Origin: an uncultured Prevotella sp.
Lineage (GTDB): Bacteria > Bacteroidota > Bacteroidia > Bacteroidales > Bacteroidaceae
DNA: 64,000 bases
NCBI GenBank assembly: GCA_900317685.1
Contig: ONHQ01000011.1
Coordinates: forward strand, 1-64,000
Direction: 5' to 3'
In this document: in pieces, positions 42,524 to 50,556 of the stretch
How positions within the stretch are numbered: position 1 is the first letter of the stretch
How the letters are laid out: each line of letters opens with the position of its first letter
Position numbers and translations under genes: made by a program
The notes under the pieces: model-generated
The model's database searches: none
The model's input: only the letters and a program-made list of their open reading frames with translations
What the model was told of the DNA's origin: nothing

Positions 42524-42569
42524 CCCCGAGAGGTTGGGCTGTAGTTGCTTGCCACTTACCGCTTGCCGC

Positions 42570-44639
42570 CTACCATTTGATGCTCACGCCCCCCATGACC
42601 CACGTGCCGGGTTGCGGCACATTGCCGACATCGACAAAGTCGCGGTCAAGGAGATTGTTGCCTTTGAGGTATACGGTGTAGTGCGGAGCCGTCCAGGCAA
42701 GGTTTGCGTCAAGGATGCCGTAGCTGCCATAGCTGTGGAGCTGGCCCTGGAGATCGTTGTAGTGGCCCATGCGGTGCTGGAAACGATAGCTGAGGTCGAG
42801 CGTCAGCTGCCGCCAGAGGTTCAGCCCCAGCGTGGTGACCACCTTGTTTTTGAGATACTCCAGCGCATAGAGGCTGCGGACGCCCTCACCCTCGTGCTGG
42901 TCCTGGTTGATGAAGCAGTAGCTCACGTTGAGGCGTCGCAGCACACGCTGCTCAGGCAGCAACTTGCGGAAATCGAATTCTGTCATGGCCTCCATGCCGA
43001 GGGCGTTGATCTTGCCGTAGTTGACCGATTTCCACACCACGTTGCCGTCGTCGTCTTTCGTGCCGTCGTCGATCCAGTCGATGAGGTGAGTATAGTGGTT
43101 GTGGAAGACGCTGGCCTTAGCCGAGATGCCGTCGGAGGCATAGCGTAGTCCGCCCTCCACGGCCCGCAGCTCTTCGGGTTTGAGGTTCGGGTCAGCCTTG
43201 TGGCCCCCGACAGAATAGAAGAGTTCGGTGAACGACGGCATGCGCAGCGAGCTGTTGTACGAGGCGAAGACGCTCCAGCCCTTGCCGAGTCGCACGCTGG
43301 CGTCGATGCCGGGATAGACCCGCATGTTCATGTCGGCACCGCTGTTTTTCGCTGCTACGAGTCCTGCCGACACCGTCAGCGGTCCCGTCACCACGTTGTG
43401 CTCCAGGACAAACTGCATGTTGGTGCGGTTGAGTCCTTTGACATAGTCGCGCGAGGTGCCGTGGATATGGCGGCTGCGGCTGAGCGCATTACCGAGGTTG
43501 GTGCTCACCAAGTCCTCGTTGCGCAGTTCGGCGCCGAGGGCCGTACGGCCGAGTGCCCAGTCAAACCACGCGTTGATGTTCGCGCCATAGATGTCGGTGC
43601 GGTGATAGTTGAACGGCACCTTCGACTCGTCGCCACGCAGGAGTTCGAAGCGGTCGTACTGATGGTTCCAGTAGATCGAGGGCTTGAGATGCACCGCGCC
43701 CTGCCGTGTCTCAGCCTGCAAGGCCGTGAAAGTCTTGAAAGTATGTTCAAATTGATTGTCGAAATTTGGCGAATAGAATGTCGAGGAGCCAAAGTTCTTG
43801 GCCGAGGCACCAGCATGCCAGTTGACGCGCACGTTGTCGTCGAGATACTGTCCTTGGTAGAAGCCCTTTGCCGTGTTGTAGTCCGTGTTGAGCTGCCCGG
43901 CTTTATTGCGGGTATATCCGTCGCTGCGCGTGAACGTACCGGAGAGCGACTGTCCCCATCGGTTGCCGCCCCATGCGCCCCGTGCGCCAAGGCTGAGGTA
44001 GCCATAGCTGCCGCCCTCGACATGCGCGTCAATGGTGGTTGTGACAGATTTGCGTGTGACGATGTTGATAGCGCCTAACAGGGAAGAAGTGCCGTAGACG
44101 CGCCCTGCGGGTCCTTCGAGTACCTCGATGCGCTCAATGTCGCTGATGTCTACGGGAAAGTCAAAAGCGTTGTGCCCAGTCTGCGGGTCACAGATGTTGA
44201 TGCCGTTGAGCAATACGGTGATCTGCTCATCGTTGCCGCCGCGGATGCTTATGTCGGTCAGGGCGCCAATAGCGCCTCTTTGCCTGACATCCACGCCGAC
44301 GGCGTATTTCAGCAAATCGTTAACACTCTGTACCGGCGCCGCCTGGATCTCCTCGCGGTTCAGTACAGTTACCATTCTCGCTTGTCGGCTTTGTGCCAGC
44401 GGAGCGCGTGTGGCCGTGATGTCGACCTCGCCGAGCGTCTCACCCTGACGGATGAGGGAGTCGGGATTGGCCTTGTCCACATCAGTGCTGATGCCTTCTG
44501 CCTTGGCATAGGTCAGTGTGGCTACGGAAAGCGTGCCCACCAGCACTTCACGTCCCAGACAAGCAAAGAGCGCATAAGGCTTACGCGAGAAATGCGTAAA
44601 CTTCAATGGGCGCTGCTTGTTGAAAACTGTTTTGAACAT
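42570..44639 (-). CDS. TonB-dependent receptor, BtuB-like
   Basis: Outer-membrane receptor of 689 residues without a SusC-type N-terminal regulatory domain. A leader (about residues 1-48) is followed by a TonB-box-like segment (ETLGEVDITATRAPL), a plug with SIRGGNDEQITVLLNGINICDP and RIEVLEGPAGRVYGTSSLLGAINIVT, and a 22-strand-type barrel ending VMGGVSIKW. Sequence type and length match BtuB-like receptors for cobalamin or siderophores. No cobalamin riboswitch was recognised in the 176-bp upstream gap, so the ligand stays open. Its 3' region carries the tandem repeat and a strong hairpin. Confidence 0.88.
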   Translation of the reverse strand: MFKTVFNKQRPLKFTHFSRKPYALFACLGREVLVGTLSVATLTYAKAEGISTDVDKANPDSLIRQGETLGEVDITATRAPLAQSRQARMVTVLNREEIQAAPVQSVNDLLKYAVGVDVRQRGAIGALTDISIRGGNDEQITVLLNGINICDPQTGHNAFDFPVDISDIERIEVLEGPAGRVYGTSSLLGAINIVTRKSVTTTIDAHVEGGSYGYLSLGARGAWGGNRWGQSLSGTFTRSDGYTRNKAGQLNTDYNTAKGFYQGQYLDDNVRVNWHAGASAKNFGSSTFYSPNFDNQFEHTFKTFTALQAETRQGAVHLKPSIYWNHQYDRFELLRGDESKVPFNYHRTDIYGANINAWFDWALGRTALGAELRNEDLVSTNLGNALSRSRHIHGTSRDYVKGLNRTNMQFVLEHNVVTGPLTVSAGLVAAKNSGADMNMRVYPGIDASVRLGKGWSVFASYNSSLRMPSFTELFYSVGGHKADPNLKPEELRAVEGGLRYASDGISAKASVFHNHYTHLIDWIDDGTKDDDGNVVWKSVNYGKINALGMEAMTEFDFRKLLPEQRVLRRLNVSYCFINQDQHEGEGVRSLYALEYLKNKVVTTLGLNLWRQLTLDLSYRFQHRMGHYNDLQGQLHSYGSYGILDANLAWTAPHYTVYLKGNNLLDRDFVDVGNVPQPGTWVMGGVSIKW

Positions 44640-44685
44640 AAATAAATAATGGTTCTAAAGTCTCGCCAACATGGCAAAACGGGTG

Positions 44686-44713
44686 CAAAAGTAATAAAAA
44701 AATGTGAAAGCAA
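44686..44713 (-). promoter_or_regulatory. Possible promoter of the BtuB-like gene
   Basis: TACTTTTG (44686-44693) on the minus strand followed by CACCC. The nearest TTG (44711-44713) is only 17 nt away, so the -33 assignment is weak. Confidence 0.45.
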
Positions 44714-44757
44714 AAGGAGATCGTTCTCGTAATTTATTTGGATTGAATGATAATCGT

Positions 44758-44788
44758 TTGGCAGATAGCAGATTTATCGCTAACTTTG
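44758..44788 (+). promoter_or_regulatory. Bacteroidota-type promoter of the HAD-hydrolase gene
   Basis: TTG (44758-44760), a 20-nt spacer, then TAACTTTG (44781-44788). The leader is about 20 nt. Confidence 0.7.
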
Positions 44789-44815
44789 CCAGTCATAAAA
44801 ATATCATGTTGAAGG

Positions 44816-45565
44816 ATGGAGAAACATATCCAAAACAGAAGCGCAGGCAAAAACTGTAGAACAGACTGGGCGCAGACGATCGGACTGATTGCCTTTGACG
44901 CCGACGACACGCTGTGGGACAATCAGGGACATTTCAATGCCGTGGAGAAAGCCTACTGTCGTTTGCTTTCGCCCTACGGCACGGCGGAGCAGGTGTCGGC
45001 GGCACTGTTTGAGACAGAAACCGCCAACATGCCACTGCTCGGTTATGGCTGCAAAGCCTTCACGCTGTCGCTGATCGAGAATGCCGTCAGTTTCAGCAAA
45101 GGACAGATCACGGCGCAGAAGCTGCTCGAAGTGGAGCAGCTCGGCAAGTCGCTGCTCTCTCTGCCCGCCACCCCGCTGCCCGGCGTTGTCGACACGCTGA
45201 GGACACTGCGGCAGAGCGGCCGCTACCGGTTGGTTGTCTTCACCAAAGGCGAACTGCTCGATCAGCAGAACAAGGTGATCCGCTCAGGTCTTCGGGAGTT
45301 TTTCGATGACGTGATCGTCGTGTCGGACAAGACGCGCCACGAGTATCAGCGGCTCTGTGATATGTTTGACACCGACGTGAGCCGGCTGCTGATGGTGGGC
45401 AACTCGTTTAAGAGTGACATCGCCCCGGTCTTGCAATTGGGCGGCTATGCCGTGCATATACCTTTCGACAAAGTGTGGCAGCACGAAGTGGTGGAGGAAT
45501 ACGAGCATCCGCGGCTGAGACGGTTGCAAAGTATCAGCGAGTTGCCCTCGTTGCTTGCCATTTAA
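44816..45565 (+). CDS. HAD-superfamily hydrolase
   Basis: Cytoplasmic phosphatase-type hydrolase of 249 residues. The nucleophile motif is IGLIAFDADDTLWDNQG (about residues 21-37, catalytic Asp in DADDT), followed by the cap domain, the motif II Thr in VVFTKGELLDQQ, the motif III Lys, and LMVGNSFKSDIAPVLQLG for motif IV. DADDTLW rather than DLDGTL places it in the haloacid-dehalogenase-like group common in Bacteroidota. Substrate is unknown. It ends 101 bp before metF and has its own promoter, so it is probably monocistronic. Confidence 0.88.
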   Translation: MEKHIQNRSAGKNCRTDWAQTIGLIAFDADDTLWDNQGHFNAVEKAYCRLLSPYGTAEQVSAALFETETANMPLLGYGCKAFTLSLIENAVSFSKGQITAQKLLEVEQLGKSLLSLPATPLPGVVDTLRTLRQSGRYRLVVFTKGELLDQQNKVIRSGLREFFDDVIVVSDKTRHEYQRLCDMFDTDVSRLLMVGNSFKSDIAPVLQLGGYAVHIPFDKVWQHEVVEEYEHPRLRRLQSISELPSLLAI

Positions 45566-45595
45566 GAATAATGAGGAGCTAAATCTATATATTAT

Positions 45596-45626
45596 TTGCT
45601 GATGCGCTTTTTTTTTGTTATCTTTG
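45596..45626 (+). promoter_or_regulatory. Bacteroidota-type promoter of metF, with a T9 spacer tract
   Basis: TTG (45596-45598), a 20-nt spacer, then TATCTTTG (45619-45626). The spacer includes nine consecutive T (45608-45616), so slippage would change promoter spacing. Confidence 0.7.
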
Positions 45627-45666
45627 TAGCCAAAAAAATAGAAACGCCAGCTATTTCTGACAAGAT

Positions 45667-46623
45667 ATGAACGTCATAGATATTCTTAACGACAACAGCC
45701 GCCCAAACGGCTTCTCCATAGAGGTGCTGCCTCCCCTGAAGGGAAACGGCACGGGAGCGCTGTTCCGCAATCTCGACAAGATGTGCGAGATGAAGCCGCT
45801 GTATGTCAATATCACCACCCACCACAGCGAATATGTCTATCGTGAACTCGAAGGCGGACACTTTGAGCGGCAGCGCATCCGCCGCCGCCCGGGTACCATC
45901 GCCATTGCGGCTGCCATACAGAAGCACTATGGCGTGATGGTCATCCCGCATGTCATCTGCAGTGGAGCCACGGCGGAGGACATCGAATACGAACTCATCG
46001 ACCTGCAGTTTCTGGACATCAACAACGTGCTGCTGTTGCGCGGTGACAAGGCAAAGGACGACAAGACCTTCAAACCCGTGCCCGGTGGCTATGCCCACAC
46101 CACGGACTTGATCGCACAGGTCAACCGCTTCAATGAGGGGTTCTTTGTTGACGGTACGCCGATCAAGCATCCGGGAGAGCCGTTCCACTATGGTGTGGCC
46201 GCCTATCCCGAGAAGCACGAGGAGGCGCCCAACATGGACATGGACATGGCCTACCTCAAGCAGAAGCAGGACATGGGAGCGGACTATGCCGTCACGCAGC
46301 TTTTCTATGACAACCGAAAGTATTTCGACTTTGTGAAGCGGGCGCGCGCCATGGGCATCACCATCCCCATCGTGCCGGGTATCAAGCCTTTTGCCAAGTG
46401 CTCACAGATCACGATGGTGCCAAAGACCTTCCATTGTGACATGCCGCAGGAGCTCGCCGCCGAGGCCGTGAAGTGCAAGACCGACGACGATGCACGTGCG
46501 CTGGGCATCGAGTGGACGGTGAACCAGTGCCGGGAACTCTTTGCCGCCGGTGTCAAGGACATCCATTTCTATACCGTGTCCGCAGTGGACAGCGTCGTGG
46601 AGGTGGCTCAACAGTTGATGTGA
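45667..46623 (+). CDS. metF: 5,10-Methylenetetrahydrofolate reductase
   Basis: FAD-dependent enzyme reducing 5,10-methylene- to 5-methyltetrahydrofolate for methionine synthesis; cytoplasmic. It has 318 residues, normal for the family. The N-terminal strand FSIEVLPPLKGNG, then YVNITTHHSEY, HVICSGATAEDIE, NVLLLRGD and GADYAVTQLFYDNRKYFDF are the conserved barrel motifs. Its stop overlaps the holB start by one base (TGATG), and holB, ricT, gldH and an outer-membrane gene follow with gaps of 13 nt or less, making one long operon of metabolic, replication and surface genes. No S-adenosylmethionine riboswitch is visible upstream. Confidence 0.96.
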   Translation: MNVIDILNDNSRPNGFSIEVLPPLKGNGTGALFRNLDKMCEMKPLYVNITTHHSEYVYRELEGGHFERQRIRRRPGTIAIAAAIQKHYGVMVIPHVICSGATAEDIEYELIDLQFLDINNVLLLRGDKAKDDKTFKPVPGGYAHTTDLIAQVNRFNEGFFVDGTPIKHPGEPFHYGVAAYPEKHEEAPNMDMDMAYLKQKQDMGADYAVTQLFYDNRKYFDFVKRARAMGITIPIVPGIKPFAKCSQITMVPKTFHCDMPQELAAEAVKCKTDDDARALGIEWTVNQCRELFAAGVKDIHFYTVSAVDSVVEVAQQLM

Positions 46624-47768
46624 TGCAGAGCACTGAGGCGATAGGACAGCAGGAGGCATGGCAGCGACTCATGCAGCTCGTGGAGGAAAACCGCATTCCA
46701 CATGCCTTGATGTTTGTCGGACCACAGGGATCCGGCAAGTTCGCATTGGCACTTGCCTTCGCGTCTTTTCTCTTAGGCGAGCCGTGGAATGGCAAGTCGA
46801 TGGTGGACAACGAGGCCATGCGGCGCAATGCCGTGGCGATGCTGGCTAAATGGCAACATCCCGATCTCCACTTCTCTTTCCCGATCATCAAGCCCAAGGG
46901 CACTGCAAGCGACCATAAGATGGTGTGCGACGACTTTGCGAAGCAGTGGCACGAACTACTGGCCAAAGGCCCTTACTTCACCATGGAGCAATGGATGACG
47001 ATGATGGGCGCAGAGAACCAGCAGGCCGTGATCTTCGAGGCAGAGAGCGACGCGCTGAGCCATCGGCTCTATCTCAAACCCAGTCAGGGCGGCTATAAAG
47101 TCAGTGTGATCTGGTTGCCGGAACGTATGAATCTCACTTGCGCCAACAAGATGCTGAAGCTCTTGGAGGAACCACCACAGAAGACGGTCTTCCTCTTGGT
47201 GAGCGAGGAGCCCGAACGTCTGCTGGAGACGATACGCAGTCGCGTGCAGCGTTTCGACGTGCACCGCATTGGCGATGAGGCCATCGAGCAGGCTCTGGTA
47301 GCGCGGCGCGGCCTTGACGAGGACACCGCACACCGTGTGGCACGCTCGGCAATGGGCAGCTGGCTGCAGGCATTGCAGGAACTGGATGCCGGAAACGAAA
47401 ACCGGCAGTTCTTTGACCTCTTCGTCATGCTGATGAGAAAAGCCTACACGCGCGACCTGAGGGAACTGAAAAGCTGGAGTGAGGCTGTCGCCGTCTTCGG
47501 ACGCGAGAAGCAGCGACGAATGCTCGTCTATTTCCTCTATCTCGTGCGCGAGAACTTCATGTTTAATTTCCGACAGCCCGATCTCAACTATATGACATCG
47601 GAGGAGGAACACTTCGCACAGAACTTTGCGCGCTTCATCAACGAGCGCAACGTCGTGGAGATGGGTGAGCTCTTGCAGCTCGCCTACAGAAACATTGGTC
47701 AAAACGCCAACGCCAAGATCGTATTCTTCGATTTGGCGATGAAAATGATAATATTATTAAGAAGATAG
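46623..47768 (+). CDS. holB: DNA polymerase III delta-prime subunit
   Basis: Clamp-loader subunit of 381 residues. The start at 46623 overlaps the metF stop (TGATG) and gives MQSTEAIGQQEAWQRLMQLV, a normal clamp-loader N-terminus; a longer frame from 46473 would overlap metF by 150 bp. Walker-A-like GPQGSGKF lies near residue 34, followed by RMNLTCANKMLKLLEEPP, the conserved region near sensor 1, and SRVQRF, matching the SRC-type motif. It acts with DnaX and delta to load the sliding clamp. The zinc-binding module of some homologues is not obvious. Confidence 0.9.
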   Translation: MQSTEAIGQQEAWQRLMQLVEENRIPHALMFVGPQGSGKFALALAFASFLLGEPWNGKSMVDNEAMRRNAVAMLAKWQHPDLHFSFPIIKPKGTASDHKMVCDDFAKQWHELLAKGPYFTMEQWMTMMGAENQQAVIFEAESDALSHRLYLKPSQGGYKVSVIWLPERMNLTCANKMLKLLEEPPQKTVFLLVSEEPERLLETIRSRVQRFDVHRIGDEAIEQALVARRGLDEDTAHRVARSAMGSWLQALQELDAGNENRQFFDLFVMLMRKAYTRDLRELKSWSEAVAVFGREKQRRMLVYFLYLVRENFMFNFRQPDLNYMTSEEEHFAQNFARFINERNVVEMGELLQLAYRNIGQNANAKIVFFDLAMKMIILLRR

Positions 47769-47771
47769 TTC

Positions 47772-49115
47772 ATGACAAACTGTAATGATCATATATGTAC
47801 CGGCTGTGACCGTGGCCTCTGCTGCCGTGGTGTCAGCCGGCAGGACAAACAACTCAACACCTATGATTGGCTGGCCGACGTGCCCGGCAATGCTGAGTCG
47901 ACAGACTTGGTGGAGGTGCAGTTCAAGAACACCCGCAAGGGTTACTACCACAATGTGAACAACCTGGATTTGCAGAAAGGCGACATCGTGGCCGTGGAGG
48001 CGAATCCCGGCCACGACATCGGTGTGGTGACACTGACGGGCCGACTCGTGAAGTTGCAGCTGAAGAAAGCCAACCTGAAATCCGCTGACGAGATCCGACG
48101 CATCTATCGCATCGCCAAGCCGGTGGATATGGACAAATACAAGGAGGCCAAGAGCCGCGAGCACGGTACGATGATCCAGAGCCGGCAAATCGCCAAGGAT
48201 CTGGGACTGCAAATGAAGATCGGCGACGTGGAATATCAGGGCGACGGCAACAAGGCAATTTTCTACTATATCGCTGACGAGCGTGTGGACTTCCGAAAAC
48301 TCATCAAGGTGCTGGCCGAGACGTTTCATGTGCGCATAGAGATGAAGCAGATCGGTGCCCGCCAGGAGGCCGGACGTATCGGTGGAACGGGTCCTTGCGG
48401 CCGCGAGCTCTGTTGTGCCACATGGATGAAGAACTTTTCCAGCGTGTCGACTAACGCAGCCCGATTCCAGGACATCTCGCTGAATCCGCAGAAACTGGCC
48501 GGTATGTGTGCCAAACTCAAGTGCTGTCTCAACTACGAGGTGGACGAATATATCGAGGCCGGCAAGAAGTTGCCGCCGAAGGATGCCGTGCTGGAAACCG
48601 CCGACGGCGAGTATCATCTCTTCAAAACAGATATTCTTGCAGGACTGTGCCAGTATTCGACCGACAAGAACCTGGCTGCCAACCTTGAGACGATCACGGT
48701 GGAGCGTGCCCGCGAGATCATTGCGATGAACAAGAAGGGTGAGAAGCCGTTGTCGCTGCAAGAGGATGACAAGGCCAAAGCGGTGAAGAAGCCGATCGAC
48801 CTCCTGGCCGATACGGACATCAGCCGTTTTGACAAGGCAAAGAAAAAGAAACGGAAAAACAATAAAAACAAGGCCGACAGGCAGGCTGCCGCCGGTGAGC
48901 AGGGCAACGGAAAACAACCGAAAGCTCAACGCACCAACCGGGCGGACAACAGAAACCGCAAGCCGAAGGCCGACAAGGCTCCGGCGGCCGGAAATGACAA
49001 GCCAAAGGCCGGTCCCGCCAATGCACAGCCGCAGCGGGAGCAGATGAAAGAACCGAAGAAGGATAATGGGAATAAGGCGAAAGCGCAGCCCACGGCTCCT
49101 TCGACAAACGAATAA
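47772..49115 (+). CDS. ricT: PSP1-domain protein, RicT/YaaT family
   Basis: Protein of 447 residues starting 3 nt after holB. The PSP1 domain includes RIGGTGPCGRELCCATWM and LKCCLNYEVDEYIE, whose cysteines match the Fe-S-binding pattern of the regulatory RicT subunit; the N-terminus adds NCNDHICTGCDRGLCC. The C-terminal ~120 residues form a Lys/Ala/Asn-rich low-complexity tail (about 350-447), longer than in Bacillus YaaT. In Bacillus the family partners RNase Y in mRNA processing; its Bacteroidota role is not established. The holB-ricT-gldH order recurs in related genomes, from memory. Confidence 0.88.
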   Translation: MTNCNDHICTGCDRGLCCRGVSRQDKQLNTYDWLADVPGNAESTDLVEVQFKNTRKGYYHNVNNLDLQKGDIVAVEANPGHDIGVVTLTGRLVKLQLKKANLKSADEIRRIYRIAKPVDMDKYKEAKSREHGTMIQSRQIAKDLGLQMKIGDVEYQGDGNKAIFYYIADERVDFRKLIKVLAETFHVRIEMKQIGARQEAGRIGGTGPCGRELCCATWMKNFSSVSTNAARFQDISLNPQKLAGMCAKLKCCLNYEVDEYIEAGKKLPPKDAVLETADGEYHLFKTDILAGLCQYSTDKNLAANLETITVERAREIIAMNKKGEKPLSLQEDDKAKAVKKPIDLLADTDISRFDKAKKKKRKNNKNKADRQAAAGEQGNGKQPKAQRTNRADNRNRKPKADKAPAAGNDKPKAGPANAQPQREQMKEPKKDNGNKAKAQPTAPSTNE

Positions 49116-49120
49116 TAGTC

Positions 49121-49624
49121 ATGAGGCGTTTCTTGTTTTGGGGTGTTTGGGCCATAGTGTTGCTCTGCTGCAGTTGTACGGGCAACCAGGTCTATGACCA
49201 CTATCAGAATGTGCCCATCTCGGGTTGGGACAAGGCTGACGTGCTCAGCTACGACGTGGCGGCACTGCGTGATTCCGGTTGGTATGCTACTGATTTGGGA
49301 CTGCGTATGAACAACATGTATCCCTTCCTGAGCGTCACTATGGTGGTCAGTCAGGCTGTTTATCATCCTGCTGCTACAGGTAAGAAAGAGCCGGATCCCC
49401 AACCGCTGTTGGTGAAAAACGACACGATCAACTGCTCGCTCCGCGACGACGAAGGAAAGGTGAAAGGGCAGGGCATCATCTTCTACCAATATCACTACCA
49501 TGTCTCAGCCATGAAGCTGCAACAGGGCGACTCGCTGCATATCACCGTGCGCCATATCATGAAGCGTGAGATACTGCCGGGGCTCTCGGATATCGGCATC
49601 AGCATGAGGAGAATGATGAAGTAG
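49121..49624 (+). CDS. gldH: Gliding-motility-type lipoprotein GldH
   Basis: Lipoprotein of 167 residues. The signal peptide MRRFLFWGVWAIVLLCCSC places the probable lipid-bearing Cys at 19, followed by TGNQVYDHYQNVPISGWDKADVL, a typical GldH opening. GldH is required for gliding in Flavobacterium and is associated with, but not a core structural part of, type IX secretion; non-gliding Bacteroidales keep it. It starts 5 nt after ricT and is followed 13 nt later by an outer-membrane gene in the same operon. It supports the view that surface proteins here use type IX secretion. Confidence 0.85.
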   Translation: MRRFLFWGVWAIVLLCCSCTGNQVYDHYQNVPISGWDKADVLSYDVAALRDSGWYATDLGLRMNNMYPFLSVTMVVSQAVYHPAATGKKEPDPQPLLVKNDTINCSLRDDEGKVKGQGIIFYQYHYHVSAMKLQQGDSLHITVRHIMKREILPGLSDIGISMRRMMK

Positions 49625-49652
49625 CGGAGATATAGAAGTGAAAGATGGGAAG

Positions 49653-50369
49653 ATGAAGGACTTGCTCTTGAGAGGTACGTTTGTGATAGTCGGTCTGTTG
49701 CTGCCGCTCGCTTCACATGCAATCAACTTGGACTCTTTGACACGTGTGGAGGCGAAAGAGATGGGATGGTTGCCCAAACAGGCAGTCAGTCTGCAAGTGG
49801 GACTGAACACGAGCGAGGAAACCAGCGTAGGATATGAGTTGGACTATCAATGGTATCCGCTGGACTATGTCGGTCTCGGCATCGGTTTGGAACTCGACGA
49901 CGACAATGGCAACCGGCCACTGATCGAATCCGGAGACGATGACGACTATGATCCCGACCGCATCGTCAAGTTAAATATTCATCCTATGCTCTCGTTCCGT
50001 ACACCGACCTTATGGATGAACAAGCAGCACAGCTGGGGCCTGCTGCTACGCTGCGACCCGGGATTGGTACTGTCCTTTCCACGCAATGATAAGGTGTATT
50101 ACTCTGGTTTTAGGTTTGAGGACGGTAACCGCGTCGCTTATGAGCGCTTTACGTTGAAAAATCGTGGCGGACGCTGGAAGTTCTGGCGGGTAAGGTCAGC
50201 AGTCTCTGTCCGTGTCAATCAGTCGCTTATCTCTTTGGGATGGAGTGCCTCCAACTATAACATCGCCTATTGCCGCAACAATATGTATTATCAGGGCAAA
50301 CGCTATTATGGTCACGACAGCTACGACAAGACGTTCTCGTTGTTTGTCGCCTTCACGTATTGCTTCTGA
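49653..50369 (+). CDS. Outer-membrane beta-barrel protein of unknown function
   Basis: Protein of 238 residues from the ATG at 49653 (MKDLLLRGTFVIVGLLLPLASHA, a clear signal peptide); a GTG at 49638 would add five residues. Alternating aromatic and polar stretches and the C-terminal FVAFTYCF with terminal Phe indicate a small beta-barrel. An acidic loop (GDDDDYDPDR, about residue 95) is prominent. I recognise no named family. It is the last gene of the metF operon; the stem-loop at 50392-50438 follows. Confidence 0.7.
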   Translation: MKDLLLRGTFVIVGLLLPLASHAINLDSLTRVEAKEMGWLPKQAVSLQVGLNTSEETSVGYELDYQWYPLDYVGLGIGLELDDDNGNRPLIESGDDDDYDPDRIVKLNIHPMLSFRTPTLWMNKQHSWGLLLRCDPGLVLSFPRNDKVYYSGFRFEDGNRVAYERFTLKNRGGRWKFWRVRSAVSVRVNQSLISLGWSASNYNIAYCRNNMYYQGKRYYGHDSYDKTFSLFVAFTYCF

Positions 50370-50391
50370 TGGCTGTGGAATATAAAAACAG

Positions 50392-50438
50392 AAACGCTCA
50401 AAACGATACCACTTTTCGGTGAATCGTTTTGAGCGTTT
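50392..50438 (+). terminator. Terminator of the metF-gldH operon
   Basis: Perfect 16-bp stem (50392-50407 with 50423-50438) with a 15-nt loop, followed by GTTGTTATTG. It lies 20 nt after the last stop. Confidence 0.8.
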
Positions 50439-50472
50439 GTTGTTATTGTATTTTGATGTCGCTGGATCTTCC

Positions 50473-50537
50473 TACACCTTATTATATATAGGAGATCCGG
50501 CTTCCGTGATATTGGCTACACCTTATTATATATATAG
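50473..50537 (+). repeat. Two copies of the dispersed AT-rich element
   Basis: TACACCTTATTATATATAGG at 50473-50492, and the same with one more TA at 50517-50537, lie 44 bp apart in the gap between the outer-membrane gene and rodA (convergent). The first is also flanked by GGATCT / AGATCC, so it forms a hairpin that could end rodA transcription. Confidence 0.6.
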
Positions 50538-50556
50538 CGTCAACTTTCAGGCAGTC

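Noticed and set aside
42214..42555. 113-codon frame (minus) and 96-codon frame (plus) across the tandem repeat
   Set aside because: Both encode low-complexity repeats caused by the 23-bp DNA unit and cross the strong hairpin.
44671..44687. Possible second -24/-12 element (TGGCA...TGCA, GG and GC 10 nt apart)
   Set aside because: Two mismatches to the consensus, and the HAD gene downstream already has a good TTG / TAACTTTG promoter.
44640..44815. Possible cobalamin riboswitch upstream of the BtuB-like receptor
   Set aside because: The gap is too short and AT-rich and shows none of the conserved B12-box sequence I would expect.
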